Origin: Hyalangium versicolor
GTDB taxonomy: Bacteria; Myxococcota; Myxococcia; Myxococcales; Myxococcaceae
DNA length: 64,000 nt
Assembly (NCBI RefSeq): GCF_020103695.1
Contig: NZ_JAHXBF010000025.1
Span: 1 to 64,000 of the forward strand
Direction of reading: 5' to 3'
Under the pieces are notes generated by a model. It searched no databases and was not told the origin of the DNA. It saw only the letters and a program-made list of their open reading frames with translations. The position numbers were made by a program, and so were the translations under genes. Each line of letters starts with the position of its first letter. Position 1 is the first letter of the stretch. Positions 38,505 through 45,217 of the stretch are shown in pieces.

Positions 38505-39287
38505 ATGCCCCGCAACGTCTCGCGCAAGCGCCCCGCTCCCGCCACTCCCGCCGCCGAGCCTGCCGCGCCCTCCGTCTCCGAGCCCGCTCCCTCTCCGGAG
38601 GAGCCCTCCACGCCCTTCGCCCGAGAGACCCGACCCCGAAACGCCCTGCGCGCGAAACTCCCCAAGGCCAAGCGCTTCGTTGCCCTCGCCGGCAACATCG
38701 GCGCCGGCAAGACGACCGCCGCCAAGCTCATCAGCCAGTCCTTCGGCTTCGAGCTCTTCGACGAGCCCGTCATCGATAACCGCTTCCTCAAGGACTACTA
38801 CGCCGACATGCGCCGCTGGAGCTTCACCCTCCAGCTCGAGTTCCTCATCCGCCGCGTGGAGCACCATGAGCTCATCCACTCGGTGAAGAAGAGCTGCGTG
38901 CAGGACCGCACCCTCTACGAGGACCCGGAGATCTTCGCCAAGTACCTGCACGGCCTGGGGCACATGTCGAACAAGGAGCTGGATCTCTACTACGAGTACT
39001 TCCAGCGCCTGTCGCGCTCCATCGCCCCGCCCGACAAGGTCATCTGCTTCTCGGTGGGCTCGGTCGACGTGCTGCTCGACCGCATCCGCACCCGCGGCCG
39101 CCAGGAGGAGCGCGGCATCCAGAGCCAGTTCCTCCTCGGCCTCAACGGCTACTACACCAGCTTCCCGCTCGTGCTTCAGGAGAAGTACGGCGTGGAGTGC
39201 CTCACCCTGGACGTCTCCAGCCAGGACATCCGCCGCGGCCGGGGCCGAGAGGAGTTCCTCGACCGCGTCTCCAGCTTCCTGGCCTGA
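38505..39287 (+). CDS. Deoxynucleoside kinase (dNK family)
   Basis: 260 residues from ATG 38505; GTG 38499 is also in frame. A ~60-residue Pro/Ala-rich N-terminal tail precedes the kinase. P-loop GNIGAGKTT, then ELFDEPVIDN (substrate Glu), YYADMRRWSFTLQLEFLIRR, the catalytic QDRTLYEDPEIFA box (ERS-like DR), and the LID region RIRTRGRQEERGI. It phosphorylates deoxynucleosides (dA/dG or dC type) for dNTP salvage in the cytoplasm. Specificity cannot be set. Close spacing suggests co-transcription with the phosphodiesterase. Confidence 0.88.
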   Translation: MPRNVSRKRPAPATPAAEPAAPSVSEPAPSPEEPSTPFARETRPRNALRAKLPKAKRFVALAGNIGAGKTTAAKLISQSFGFELFDEPVIDNRFLKDYYADMRRWSFTLQLEFLIRRVEHHELIHSVKKSCVQDRTLYEDPEIFAKYLHGLGHMSNKELDLYYEYFQRLSRSIAPPDKVICFSVGSVDVLLDRIRTRGRQEERGIQSQFLLGLNGYYTSFPLVLQEKYGVECLTLDVSSQDIRRGRGREEFLDRVSSFLA

Positions 39288-39305
39288 GCCACCCTCCTGC
39301 AGCGC

Positions 39306-39749
39306 TCAGCGCTCCGCCTTCGGCGGCGGCGTCACCGACGTCTGCGAGATCAGCACCCACACCGAGTCCGTCTTCTCGCTGTAGAACATGGTGATGGCCA
39401 CGTTGCGCCACCCGTGGTCGAACTTGAAGACGAACCCGAACGTCTCGTAGAGCGAGCGCTCGCGCAGCCCCTGCATGAAGCGGCCGTAGAAGTCCTTCAC
39501 CTTCGTGCACGGCGCCACGTCGTCGAAGAAGTTGCGGCCGATCTGCCGGTCCCGGTTGATCCGCGCCAGCTTCGCCTCGGTCTGGTTGAACTTCAGGATG
39601 CGGCCCGAGCGGTCCAGTTGGATGAGCCCGAACGGCAGCGTGTCCAGATCGCCCTCTGTCAGGTGGTCAACCTGCCGCAACAGCTCGTCCGGCGTTCGCG
39701 ACAGGGGAACGGCCCTCGACGACAGAGGGGCGGCAAGAGGGGGCGCCAT
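39306..39749 (-). CDS. pyp: Photoactive yellow protein homologue (PAS-fold photoreceptor)
   Basis: 147 residues from ATG 39749 with GGAGG seven bases upstream; the tail is convergent with the deoxynucleoside kinase. It aligns without gaps to the PYP core over LPFGLIQLD...IGRNFFDDVAPC...DFYGRF. Cys81 matches the p-coumaroyl-binding Cys69 and Glu58 the proton donor Glu46. The Tyr42, Thr50, Arg52 and Tyr94 equivalents are Phe54, Ala62, Ile64 and probably Phe, so the chromophore pocket is altered and colour or photocycle may differ. A ~35-residue N-terminal cap is present. No tyrosine ammonia-lyase or coumaroyl-CoA ligase is nearby. Partner unknown. Alternative: a non-photic PAS descendant. Confidence 0.85.
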   Translation of the reverse strand: MAPPLAAPLSSRAVPLSRTPDELLRQVDHLTEGDLDTLPFGLIQLDRSGRILKFNQTEAKLARINRDRQIGRNFFDDVAPCTKVKDFYGRFMQGLRERSLYETFGFVFKFDHGWRNVAITMFYSEKTDSVWVLISQTSVTPPPKAER

Positions 39750-39904
39750 GGGGATCCTCCAGGGGGGAAGAAGGTAAACAGACTGATAGGGAGCCGATGC
39801 GCCCTGGGCAACCAGGGACCCGAAATCCTCGACCAAAGAGGGAGTGTGACTATCTCGCGGCCGACATATGACCGCCTCCCCCGCCCGAGAACAGGAGCCT
39901 CCTC

Positions 39905-40411
39905 GTGAACGACACCCTGGCCAAGACCCCCCGCGACTCCGAAGTGGTGATGACCCAGCTGATCCTCCCGTCCGATGCCAACAACCTGAACTCGGCCTTC
40001 GGCGGCAAGGTCATGGAGTGGATCGACATCTGCGGAGCCATCGCCGCCCAGCGCCACTGCCGCCAGGTAGTGGTGACGGCCTCCATCGATGATCTGCACT
40101 TCCACTCGCCCATCCGCGTGGGGTGGATTGCCCAGCTGCGCGCGCGCGTGCTCGCCACCTTCCGCACCTCCATGGAGGTGGGAGTGACGGTGCACGCGGA
40201 GAATCCACTCACCGGCGAGCGCTCCCTCACCACCAGTGCAGTGATGACGTTCGTGGCGCTCAACAAGGACGGAGGCCGGGTGATGGTGCCCCCGCTGAAG
40301 CTGGAGACCGAGGAGGAGCGCGTCGCCGCGCACGAGGCCGAGGAGCGGCGCGCCCAGCGCATCGCACGCAAGAAGGAAGCCCAGGCCTGGCTCCGCGTCA
40401 TGCCGGGCTGA
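39905..40411 (+). CDS. Acyl-CoA thioesterase, hotdog fold
   Basis: 168 residues, GTG 39905 with GGAG seven bases upstream. The hotdog hydrolase core has LPSDANNLNSAFGGKVMEWI with the catalytic Asn/Asp region typical of YciA/BACH-type enzymes. VVTASIDDLHFHSPIRVG and EVGVTVHAENPLTGE follow, then AVMTFVALNKDG. The last ~45 residues are a charged helix (ETEEERVAAHEAEERRAQRI). It hydrolyses acyl-CoA, chain length unknown. Oriented away from the PYP gene. Confidence 0.9.
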   Translation: MNDTLAKTPRDSEVVMTQLILPSDANNLNSAFGGKVMEWIDICGAIAAQRHCRQVVVTASIDDLHFHSPIRVGWIAQLRARVLATFRTSMEVGVTVHAENPLTGERSLTTSAVMTFVALNKDGGRVMVPPLKLETEEERVAAHEAEERRAQRIARKKEAQAWLRVMPG

Positions 40412-40432
40412 GACGCCCGGTTGCAGCCGCCC

Positions 40433-41089
40433 TCACTTCTCGAGTGGATGCCGGGCCAGTCCCGGCGTCTGCTGGATGGTGGCCAGGATCCCCGAGAGCG
40501 TCGGGACGAACGGATACAGCCTCATCCCGATCGCAACGGCCGCGCGCTCCGAGGGATTCTCGAACTGGAGCATGCGCGGCCCTCCAGCCCCCTCCAGCAA
40601 CTCCGCGCTCGTGAAGCCGCAGGCCTTACCCACGTAGCCGTAGTGGATGAGGGACCAGATGTCGTGGAGGTACAGGAACCCTTCGTAGTGGTGATACGGC
40701 TGCTCCCGGTCCTCGGGCTGCGCGGGCTTGAAGGTCTCCCGGATGTGCTTCCGGTAGTCCCACAGGCCGCCCTCCCGGACCAACCAGGCCCACTCGCGCT
40801 GGGCCAGGAAGTGGGCGCTCGCCCTGCCCTGCTGACACGTCTCCAGGAACTCCGAGCCTCCGAAGACGCGTGCCCACATCGATAGCTTCCGGTACTCGAA
40901 CAGGCAGTCCTGGCGCGCCATGACGTTGTACTCGCGGATCCGATCCGCGTAGGCGGACCCGGCGTTGAAGACCATCTCGCGAATGACGAACGCGAGGATC
41001 TGTGACACTTCGTCGCCGCGAGGCGCGGATGCCCGTCTCCCCACAATGGACACGGCAGGACCGGATGGATTCGCGATGCTCGATGCCAT
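40433..41089 (-). CDS. Polymorphic toxin type 44-like domain protein
   Basis: 218 residues using ATG 41089; no ribosome-binding site is obvious, so the start is uncertain. The body has signatures I associate with bacterial toxin 44: WLVREGGLWDYRKHI (family WDxK motif), a WSLIHYGYVGKACGF box, LLEGAGGPRM and AVAIGMRLYPF. Toxin 44 domains are predicted RNase-type effectors usually at the C-terminus of large secreted proteins. Here the domain is almost alone, with a short N-terminus and no signal peptide. Neither neighbour (thioesterase, NmrA-like) looks like an immunity protein. It may be a cargo toxin with a separate carrier or a domesticated enzyme. Confidence 0.65.
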   Translation of the reverse strand: MASSIANPSGPAVSIVGRRASAPRGDEVSQILAFVIREMVFNAGSAYADRIREYNVMARQDCLFEYRKLSMWARVFGGSEFLETCQQGRASAHFLAQREWAWLVREGGLWDYRKHIRETFKPAQPEDREQPYHHYEGFLYLHDIWSLIHYGYVGKACGFTSAELLEGAGGPRMLQFENPSERAAVAIGMRLYPFVPTLSGILATIQQTPGLARHPLEK

Positions 41090-41154
41090 ACACGAAGCCA
41101 CGGTACGGGCGGAGCCGCACGGCGATCTGTACCACCCCGGAGGTAGTGCGCCCG

Positions 41155-42060
41155 CTATGCGGCTCCGATGGAGACGTCCGCCGCCATGGCCGACAAGGCC
41201 CCCGGGCGCTTGAACAGCACCGCGTGATCCCGAGCGAACTGGCCGAAGGTGCGTGGGGACCTGCCGAGCAGAGCCCGCGTCTCGCTGGTGATCTCCGCGG
41301 CGACGCCCTTGTCCACGAGATCGAAGAAGCGGACCATGTCCAACGCCTGCCACGGAGGCATTCCCGCCGCCAGCAGCCCCTCCTGGTATTCCGTGTAGGA
41401 GCGCGTCACATAGTGCACGCGGCGATTGATGGCCAGGGAGAGCTGCTCCGCCGCCTCGTTGAAGGTGAGCGCCTCCGCGCCGCTGAGGTTGTACGCGCAC
41501 CCGAGGTGATTGCCCTGGGTCAGCACCCGCGCCGCCACGGTGGCGACATCCCGCGCATCCACCATGGAGATCCGCGCGCCGCCCACCGGCGCGTAGAAGG
41601 CGTTGTACGAGCGGATCTCCGAGGCGAAGCGCAGCAGGTGCTGCATGAAGAACAGCGGCCGGAGGAATGTGTACGGAACCCCGGAGGCGCGAATCGTCTC
41701 CTCGGCCTCCCAGTGCCAGCGTGAGCCGGACAGGCCCCACTTCGGCCCGATCAGCGCTGTCGACAGCTTCACGATGTGCCGCACGTTCGAGGTCAGCGCG
41801 GCCACCACCAGGTTCCGCTCCTTCTCCACCATGCTCTGATCGAGCGGATTCGAGCAGAAGATGCGCTCGACGCCCTCCATGGCCGCGGCCACCTGATACC
41901 GGTTCGACAGATCGCCTTGGAGGATCTCCACTCCCAATGCGGCCAGGTGCGCCACACGCTCGCGATCCCGCACGAAGAGCCGTACGGGTGCTCCCATCAT
42001 CCTCAGTTCCTGCACAAGGGTGTAACCAACAGCGCTCGTGGCCCCCGTAACCAGAATCAT
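41155..42060 (-). CDS. NmrA-like NAD(P)-binding protein
   Basis: 301 residues from ATG 42060 (MILVTGATSAVGYTLV), GGGGGT just upstream. The Rossmann glycine motif GATSAVG is followed by FVRDRERVAHL, GDLSNRYQVAAAM, VKLSTALIGPKWGL and a substrate domain. The SDR active-site YxxxK is absent; instead this is the atypical SDR5/NmrA type, which acts as a redox-sensing or quinone-reductase-like protein. It is divergent from a LysR regulator 134 bp away, which probably controls it. Function otherwise unknown. Confidence 0.85.
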   Translation of the reverse strand: MILVTGATSAVGYTLVQELRMMGAPVRLFVRDRERVAHLAALGVEILQGDLSNRYQVAAAMEGVERIFCSNPLDQSMVEKERNLVVAALTSNVRHIVKLSTALIGPKWGLSGSRWHWEAEETIRASGVPYTFLRPLFFMQHLLRFASEIRSYNAFYAPVGGARISMVDARDVATVAARVLTQGNHLGCAYNLSGAEALTFNEAAEQLSLAINRRVHYVTRSYTEYQEGLLAAGMPPWQALDMVRFFDLVDKGVAAEITSETRALLGRSPRTFGQFARDHAVLFKRPGALSAMAADVSIGAA

Positions 42061-42193
42061 GTCGACCCCCAGCAGCGGGTATGAACTGCGAGCTGGCCCC
42101 GACACCAGCTCAACCCGGAGAGTAGATGTTTCACGAACGCCGGAACATCTCCTCTTTGTCGACGGACTCTTGAGATGACGTTAACAATCGCTT
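42061..42193. promoter_or_regulatory. Divergent NmrA-like/LysR control region
   Basis: 133 bp between the divergent starts. The lower-GC part (TGAGATGACGTTAACAATCG at 42170-42189) is the likely promoter core. A LysR-type operator is expected but not individually identified. Confidence 0.35.
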
Positions 42194-43111
42194 GTGCACA
42201 CACGGCTCAATGATGTCGTTGTCTTCGTTGCAGTCGCGGAAGCCGGTGGCTTTACCGCCGCAGCGAAGAAACTTGGGCTCACTACAGCCGGTGTGAGCAA
42301 GGCCATCACACGGCTGGAAGAACAGTTGTCGACGCGACTGTTCACACGCACCACGCGCAGCGTGCATCTCACCGAGGCGGGCACTCGCTACCTGAACCGC
42401 TGCCGCCCCGCGCTGGAGGAGTTGACCCGCGGAGAGGATGAAGCGCAGGAGGAGGCAGGAACGCTGCGCGGCCGCATCCGCGTGGAGCTTCCCGTCAGCT
42501 TCGGCCGGTTGATCGTGATCCCACTGCTGGCGGAGTTCCAGCTTTCCTACCCGGAGATCGTCCTGGATCTCCGGCTCAACGATCGGTACGTCGATCTGGT
42601 GCAGGAGAACATCGACGTGACGCTCCGGATGGGCGCGCTCAAGGACTCCTCGCTCATCGCCCACAAGCTGGGCATGACGCGCTCCTGCATGTGCGCCGCG
42701 CCCTCGTACCTGGAGCGCATGGGCATGCCGCGCTCCATCACCGATCTCCAGCAGCACAGCCTCATCACCTACGTCTCGCAGGAGACGCGGCGCCCCTACG
42801 CGTGGCGCTTCCGGGTCGGCTCCGAGGTGCTCTTCATGAACCCCACCTCTCGGATCGAGGTCGATGACAGTGGAGGGAATCGGGCGCTCGCGCTGGCGGG
42901 AGCGGGGATCATCCAGGATCTCAGCTGCCACGTCCGGGACGACATCCTCGCGGGCCGACTCGTCGAGATCCTTCCGGAGACGGCGGCTCCTGCCTTCGAA
43001 GTGGCGCTCGTGTTCCCGGCGGGCCGCTCCACGACTTCGCGCGTCAGCGCCCTGGTGAAGTTCTTGCGCGCCCGGCTCACGCCGGACGTGGTCGATCCCA
43101 AGCTGAGGTGA
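42194..43111 (+). CDS. LysR-family transcriptional regulator
   Basis: 305 residues from GTG 42194, without a strong ribosome-binding site. HTH (~1-60: VVVFVAVAEAGGFTAAAKKL, TTAGVSKAITRLE) then the effector-binding domain (RIRVELPVSFGRLIVIPLLA, VTLRMGALKDSSLIAHKLG, CAAPSYLERMG). This is the DsdC/CrgA-like subgroup that ends in a short SALVKFLRARL helix. It most likely controls the divergent NmrA-like gene, a common pairing in bacteria; inducer unknown. Confidence 0.92.
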   Translation: MHTRLNDVVVFVAVAEAGGFTAAAKKLGLTTAGVSKAITRLEEQLSTRLFTRTTRSVHLTEAGTRYLNRCRPALEELTRGEDEAQEEAGTLRGRIRVELPVSFGRLIVIPLLAEFQLSYPEIVLDLRLNDRYVDLVQENIDVTLRMGALKDSSLIAHKLGMTRSCMCAAPSYLERMGMPRSITDLQQHSLITYVSQETRRPYAWRFRVGSEVLFMNPTSRIEVDDSGGNRALALAGAGIIQDLSCHVRDDILAGRLVEILPETAAPAFEVALVFPAGRSTTSRVSALVKFLRARLTPDVVDPKLR

Positions 43112-43150
43112 GCCTCGGGACAGTTCCGGGCCCACCTCGGGTACAGCGCA

Positions 43151-43546
43151 TCAGGTCGTGAACGAGGTGCCGCAGCCGCAAGAGGACTTGGCGTTCGGGT
43201 TCTCGAACTTGAAGCCCGCGCCCGTCACCGTCGAGACGTAGTCCACCGTGGTGCCCAGCAGGTACTGGCTGCTCAGCGCGTCCGTGGCGATGCGCACGCC
43301 CTCCTGCTCCCAGGTCAGGTCGTTCGGCTTCGTCTCTTTCACCAGGTTCAGGTCGTAGCCCAGGCCGCTGCAGCCAGCGGGGACCACGCGGATGGAGAAG
43401 AAGTAGTTCTCGAAGCCCTGAGCCTTGATGACCTCCTTCACCTGCTTCACGGCGGCCTCGGTGAGGCGAACGGGGGAGGTCGGGGCGGCCTCCGTGGCCG
43501 GAGCAGCAGGGGTGGCGGGCGTCGGGGAGGGCGTAGCGGTATCCAT
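43151..43546 (-). CDS. IscA/HesB-type iron-sulfur carrier
   Basis: 131 residues from ATG 43546, AGGAG upstream. A ~25-residue Pro/Ala/Thr-rich N-terminal tail precedes the A-type domain: VRLTEAAVKQVKEVI, VVPAGCSGLGYDLNL, GTTVDYVSTVTGAGFKFENP and SSCGCGTSF. The three Cys ligands (GCSG and CGC) are conserved. It binds iron or an Fe-S cluster for delivery to apoproteins. It is divergent from the rhodanese-MoeB gene (161 bp), giving a sulfur-trafficking neighbourhood. Confidence 0.93.
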   Translation of the reverse strand: MDTATPSPTPATPAAPATEAAPTSPVRLTEAAVKQVKEVIKAQGFENYFFSIRVVPAGCSGLGYDLNLVKETKPNDLTWEQEGVRIATDALSSQYLLGTTVDYVSTVTGAGFKFENPNAKSSCGCGTSFTT

Positions 43547-43707
43547 GTGCGTCTGTCTCCTTGCTCGGGGCCTTATAACGCTGGCCCCGTCAAAATCCAT
43601 CAGACCTCGCGCTCGGGCAAGGGGACGAGCGGCTCCCACCCGTCTTCGCCCTTTGGGGCCGCGCAAGGTCAACAAATCGGGCGGCTCCGGGTTATACCCG
43701 GGCCTAC

Positions 43708-44868
43708 ATGGCCACCACCTTCCGAGAGCTGCTGTCGAGCGTGAAGCAGGAGATTCGCGAGGTCTCCGTCGAGGAGGTCAAGCGGCTGCTGGACGCTCGT
43801 TCCCCGGTGAAGCTCATCGATGTGCGCGAGGCGGACGAGCATGCGGCCGGCCGGCTCCCTGGCGCTGTCCACATTCCCCGAGGCTACCTGGAGCTGCGCA
43901 TCGAGGAGCGGGCCGGGCGGGACGAGGAGCTCATCCTTTATTGCGCCGGAGGGACGCGTTCAGCGCTGGCAACCCGGACGCTGCGGGAGATGGGCTATCA
44001 GCGCGTGGCATCGCTGTCCGGTGGATACAACCGATGGAGCGACGCGGCCTACCCCGTGGAGAAGCCCTTCGTGCTCACCGCCGAGCAGAAGGAGCGCTAC
44101 CGCCGCCACCTGATCATCCCCGAGGTGGGAGAAGCCGGGCAGGAGAAGCTGCTCAAGGCCCGGGTGCTGCTGCTGGGCGCGGGTGGGCTCGGCTCTCCGG
44201 CTGCGCTCTACCTGGCCGCAGCAGGTGTGGGGACACTGGGCATCGTCGACATGGATGTGGTGGACCTGAGCAACCTCCAGCGCCAGGTCATCCACACCCG
44301 GGAGCGCCAGGGCCAGCCCAAGGTGGAGAGCGCCCGGGCCGCCATCGAAGCCCTCAACCCGGATGTGAAGGTGGTGCCCTTCGGCGAGCGGCTCACGTCC
44401 CAGAACGTCCTGCGCATCCTCGAAGGCTTCGACATGGTGCTGGACGGCGGAGACAACTTCCCCACGCGCTACCTGCTCAACGACGCATGCGTGGTGACGC
44501 GCAAGCCCAACATCCACGGCTCCATCTTCCGCTTCGAGGGCCAGGTCACCACCTTCGTCCCTGGCCAGGGTCCGTGCTACCGCTGCCTCTACCCGGCCCC
44601 TCCGCCGCCGGAGCTGGCTCCCTCGTGCGCCGAGGCCGGCGTGCTGGGTGTGCTCCCCGGAATCATGGGGCTCATGCAGGCCAACGAAGCGCTCAAGCTC
44701 ATCCTCGGCAAGGGCGAGCCGCTCATCGGCCGGCTGCTCACGTTCGACGCGCTCGGCACGCGCTTCCAGGAGCTCAAGCTGCGCCGGGATCCGAAGTGCC
44801 CCGTCTGCGCGGACGGCGCGAAGGTGGAGTTCATCGACTACGAGCAGTTCTGCAGCACCGCCGCATGA
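43708..44868 (+). CDS. moeB: Rhodanese-ThiF/MoeB fusion, sulfur-carrier adenylyltransferase
   Basis: 386 residues, ATG 43708. The N-terminal rhodanese domain (~15-115) has the persulfide Cys in LYCAGGTRS. The E1-like domain (~125-386) starts RYRRHLIIPEVGEAGQEKLL, then LLLGAGGLGSPAALYLAAAG, DVVDLSNLQRQVIH, the Arg finger region and zinc knuckles CYRC and CPVC. It should adenylate and possibly thiolate a ubiquitin-like carrier (MoaD or ThiS). The usual fusion puts rhodanese at the C-terminus; here it is at the N-terminus. A second rhodanese gene overlaps its stop (ATGA). Confidence 0.9.
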   Translation: MATTFRELLSSVKQEIREVSVEEVKRLLDARSPVKLIDVREADEHAAGRLPGAVHIPRGYLELRIEERAGRDEELILYCAGGTRSALATRTLREMGYQRVASLSGGYNRWSDAAYPVEKPFVLTAEQKERYRRHLIIPEVGEAGQEKLLKARVLLLGAGGLGSPAALYLAAAGVGTLGIVDMDVVDLSNLQRQVIHTRERQGQPKVESARAAIEALNPDVKVVPFGERLTSQNVLRILEGFDMVLDGGDNFPTRYLLNDACVVTRKPNIHGSIFRFEGQVTTFVPGQGPCYRCLYPAPPPPELAPSCAEAGVLGVLPGIMGLMQANEALKLILGKGEPLIGRLLTFDALGTRFQELKLRRDPKCPVCADGAKVEFIDYEQFCSTAA

Positions 44869-45212
44869 GAGGCTCCCGCATGCCTGTCCCGGAGATCTCC
44901 CCAGAGGAGCTCGCCGCCCTGCTCTCGGGCCCCGCCGAGACGCGCCCTGCCCTCCTCGACGTGCGCTTCCCCGATGAGAACGAGTACGTGGCACTGCCGG
45001 GCTCGGTGCTCATCCCCCTGCCCGAGTTGGAGGACCGTGCCGAGGAGCTGGAGGCCTTCCGAGGCCGCCCCGTGGTCGTCTACTGCCACCACGGCGTCCG
45101 CAGCCTGCACGGCGCGGCCTGGCTGCGCTCGCTCGGCCTGGAGGCGGCATCGCTCCAGGGAGGCATCGATCTCTATTCGGAGCTCGTGGACCCGAACCTG
45201 CCGCGCTACTGA
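44865..45212 (+). CDS. Single-domain rhodanese
   Basis: 115 residues from ATG 44865, which overlaps the stop of the MoeB-like gene by four bases; ATG 44880 is an alternative. Domain: LLDVRFPDENEYVALPGSVL, then VVVYCHHGVRSLHGA with active-site Cys and the RS loop, and LGLEAASLQGGIDLYSELVD. It transfers sulfane sulfur, presumably in concert with the fused rhodanese. Cytoplasmic. Confidence 0.92.
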   Translation: MRGSRMPVPEISPEELAALLSGPAETRPALLDVRFPDENEYVALPGSVLIPLPELEDRAEELEAFRGRPVVVYCHHGVRSLHGAAWLRSLGLEAASLQGGIDLYSELVDPNLPRY

Positions 45213-45217
45213 CGCGG

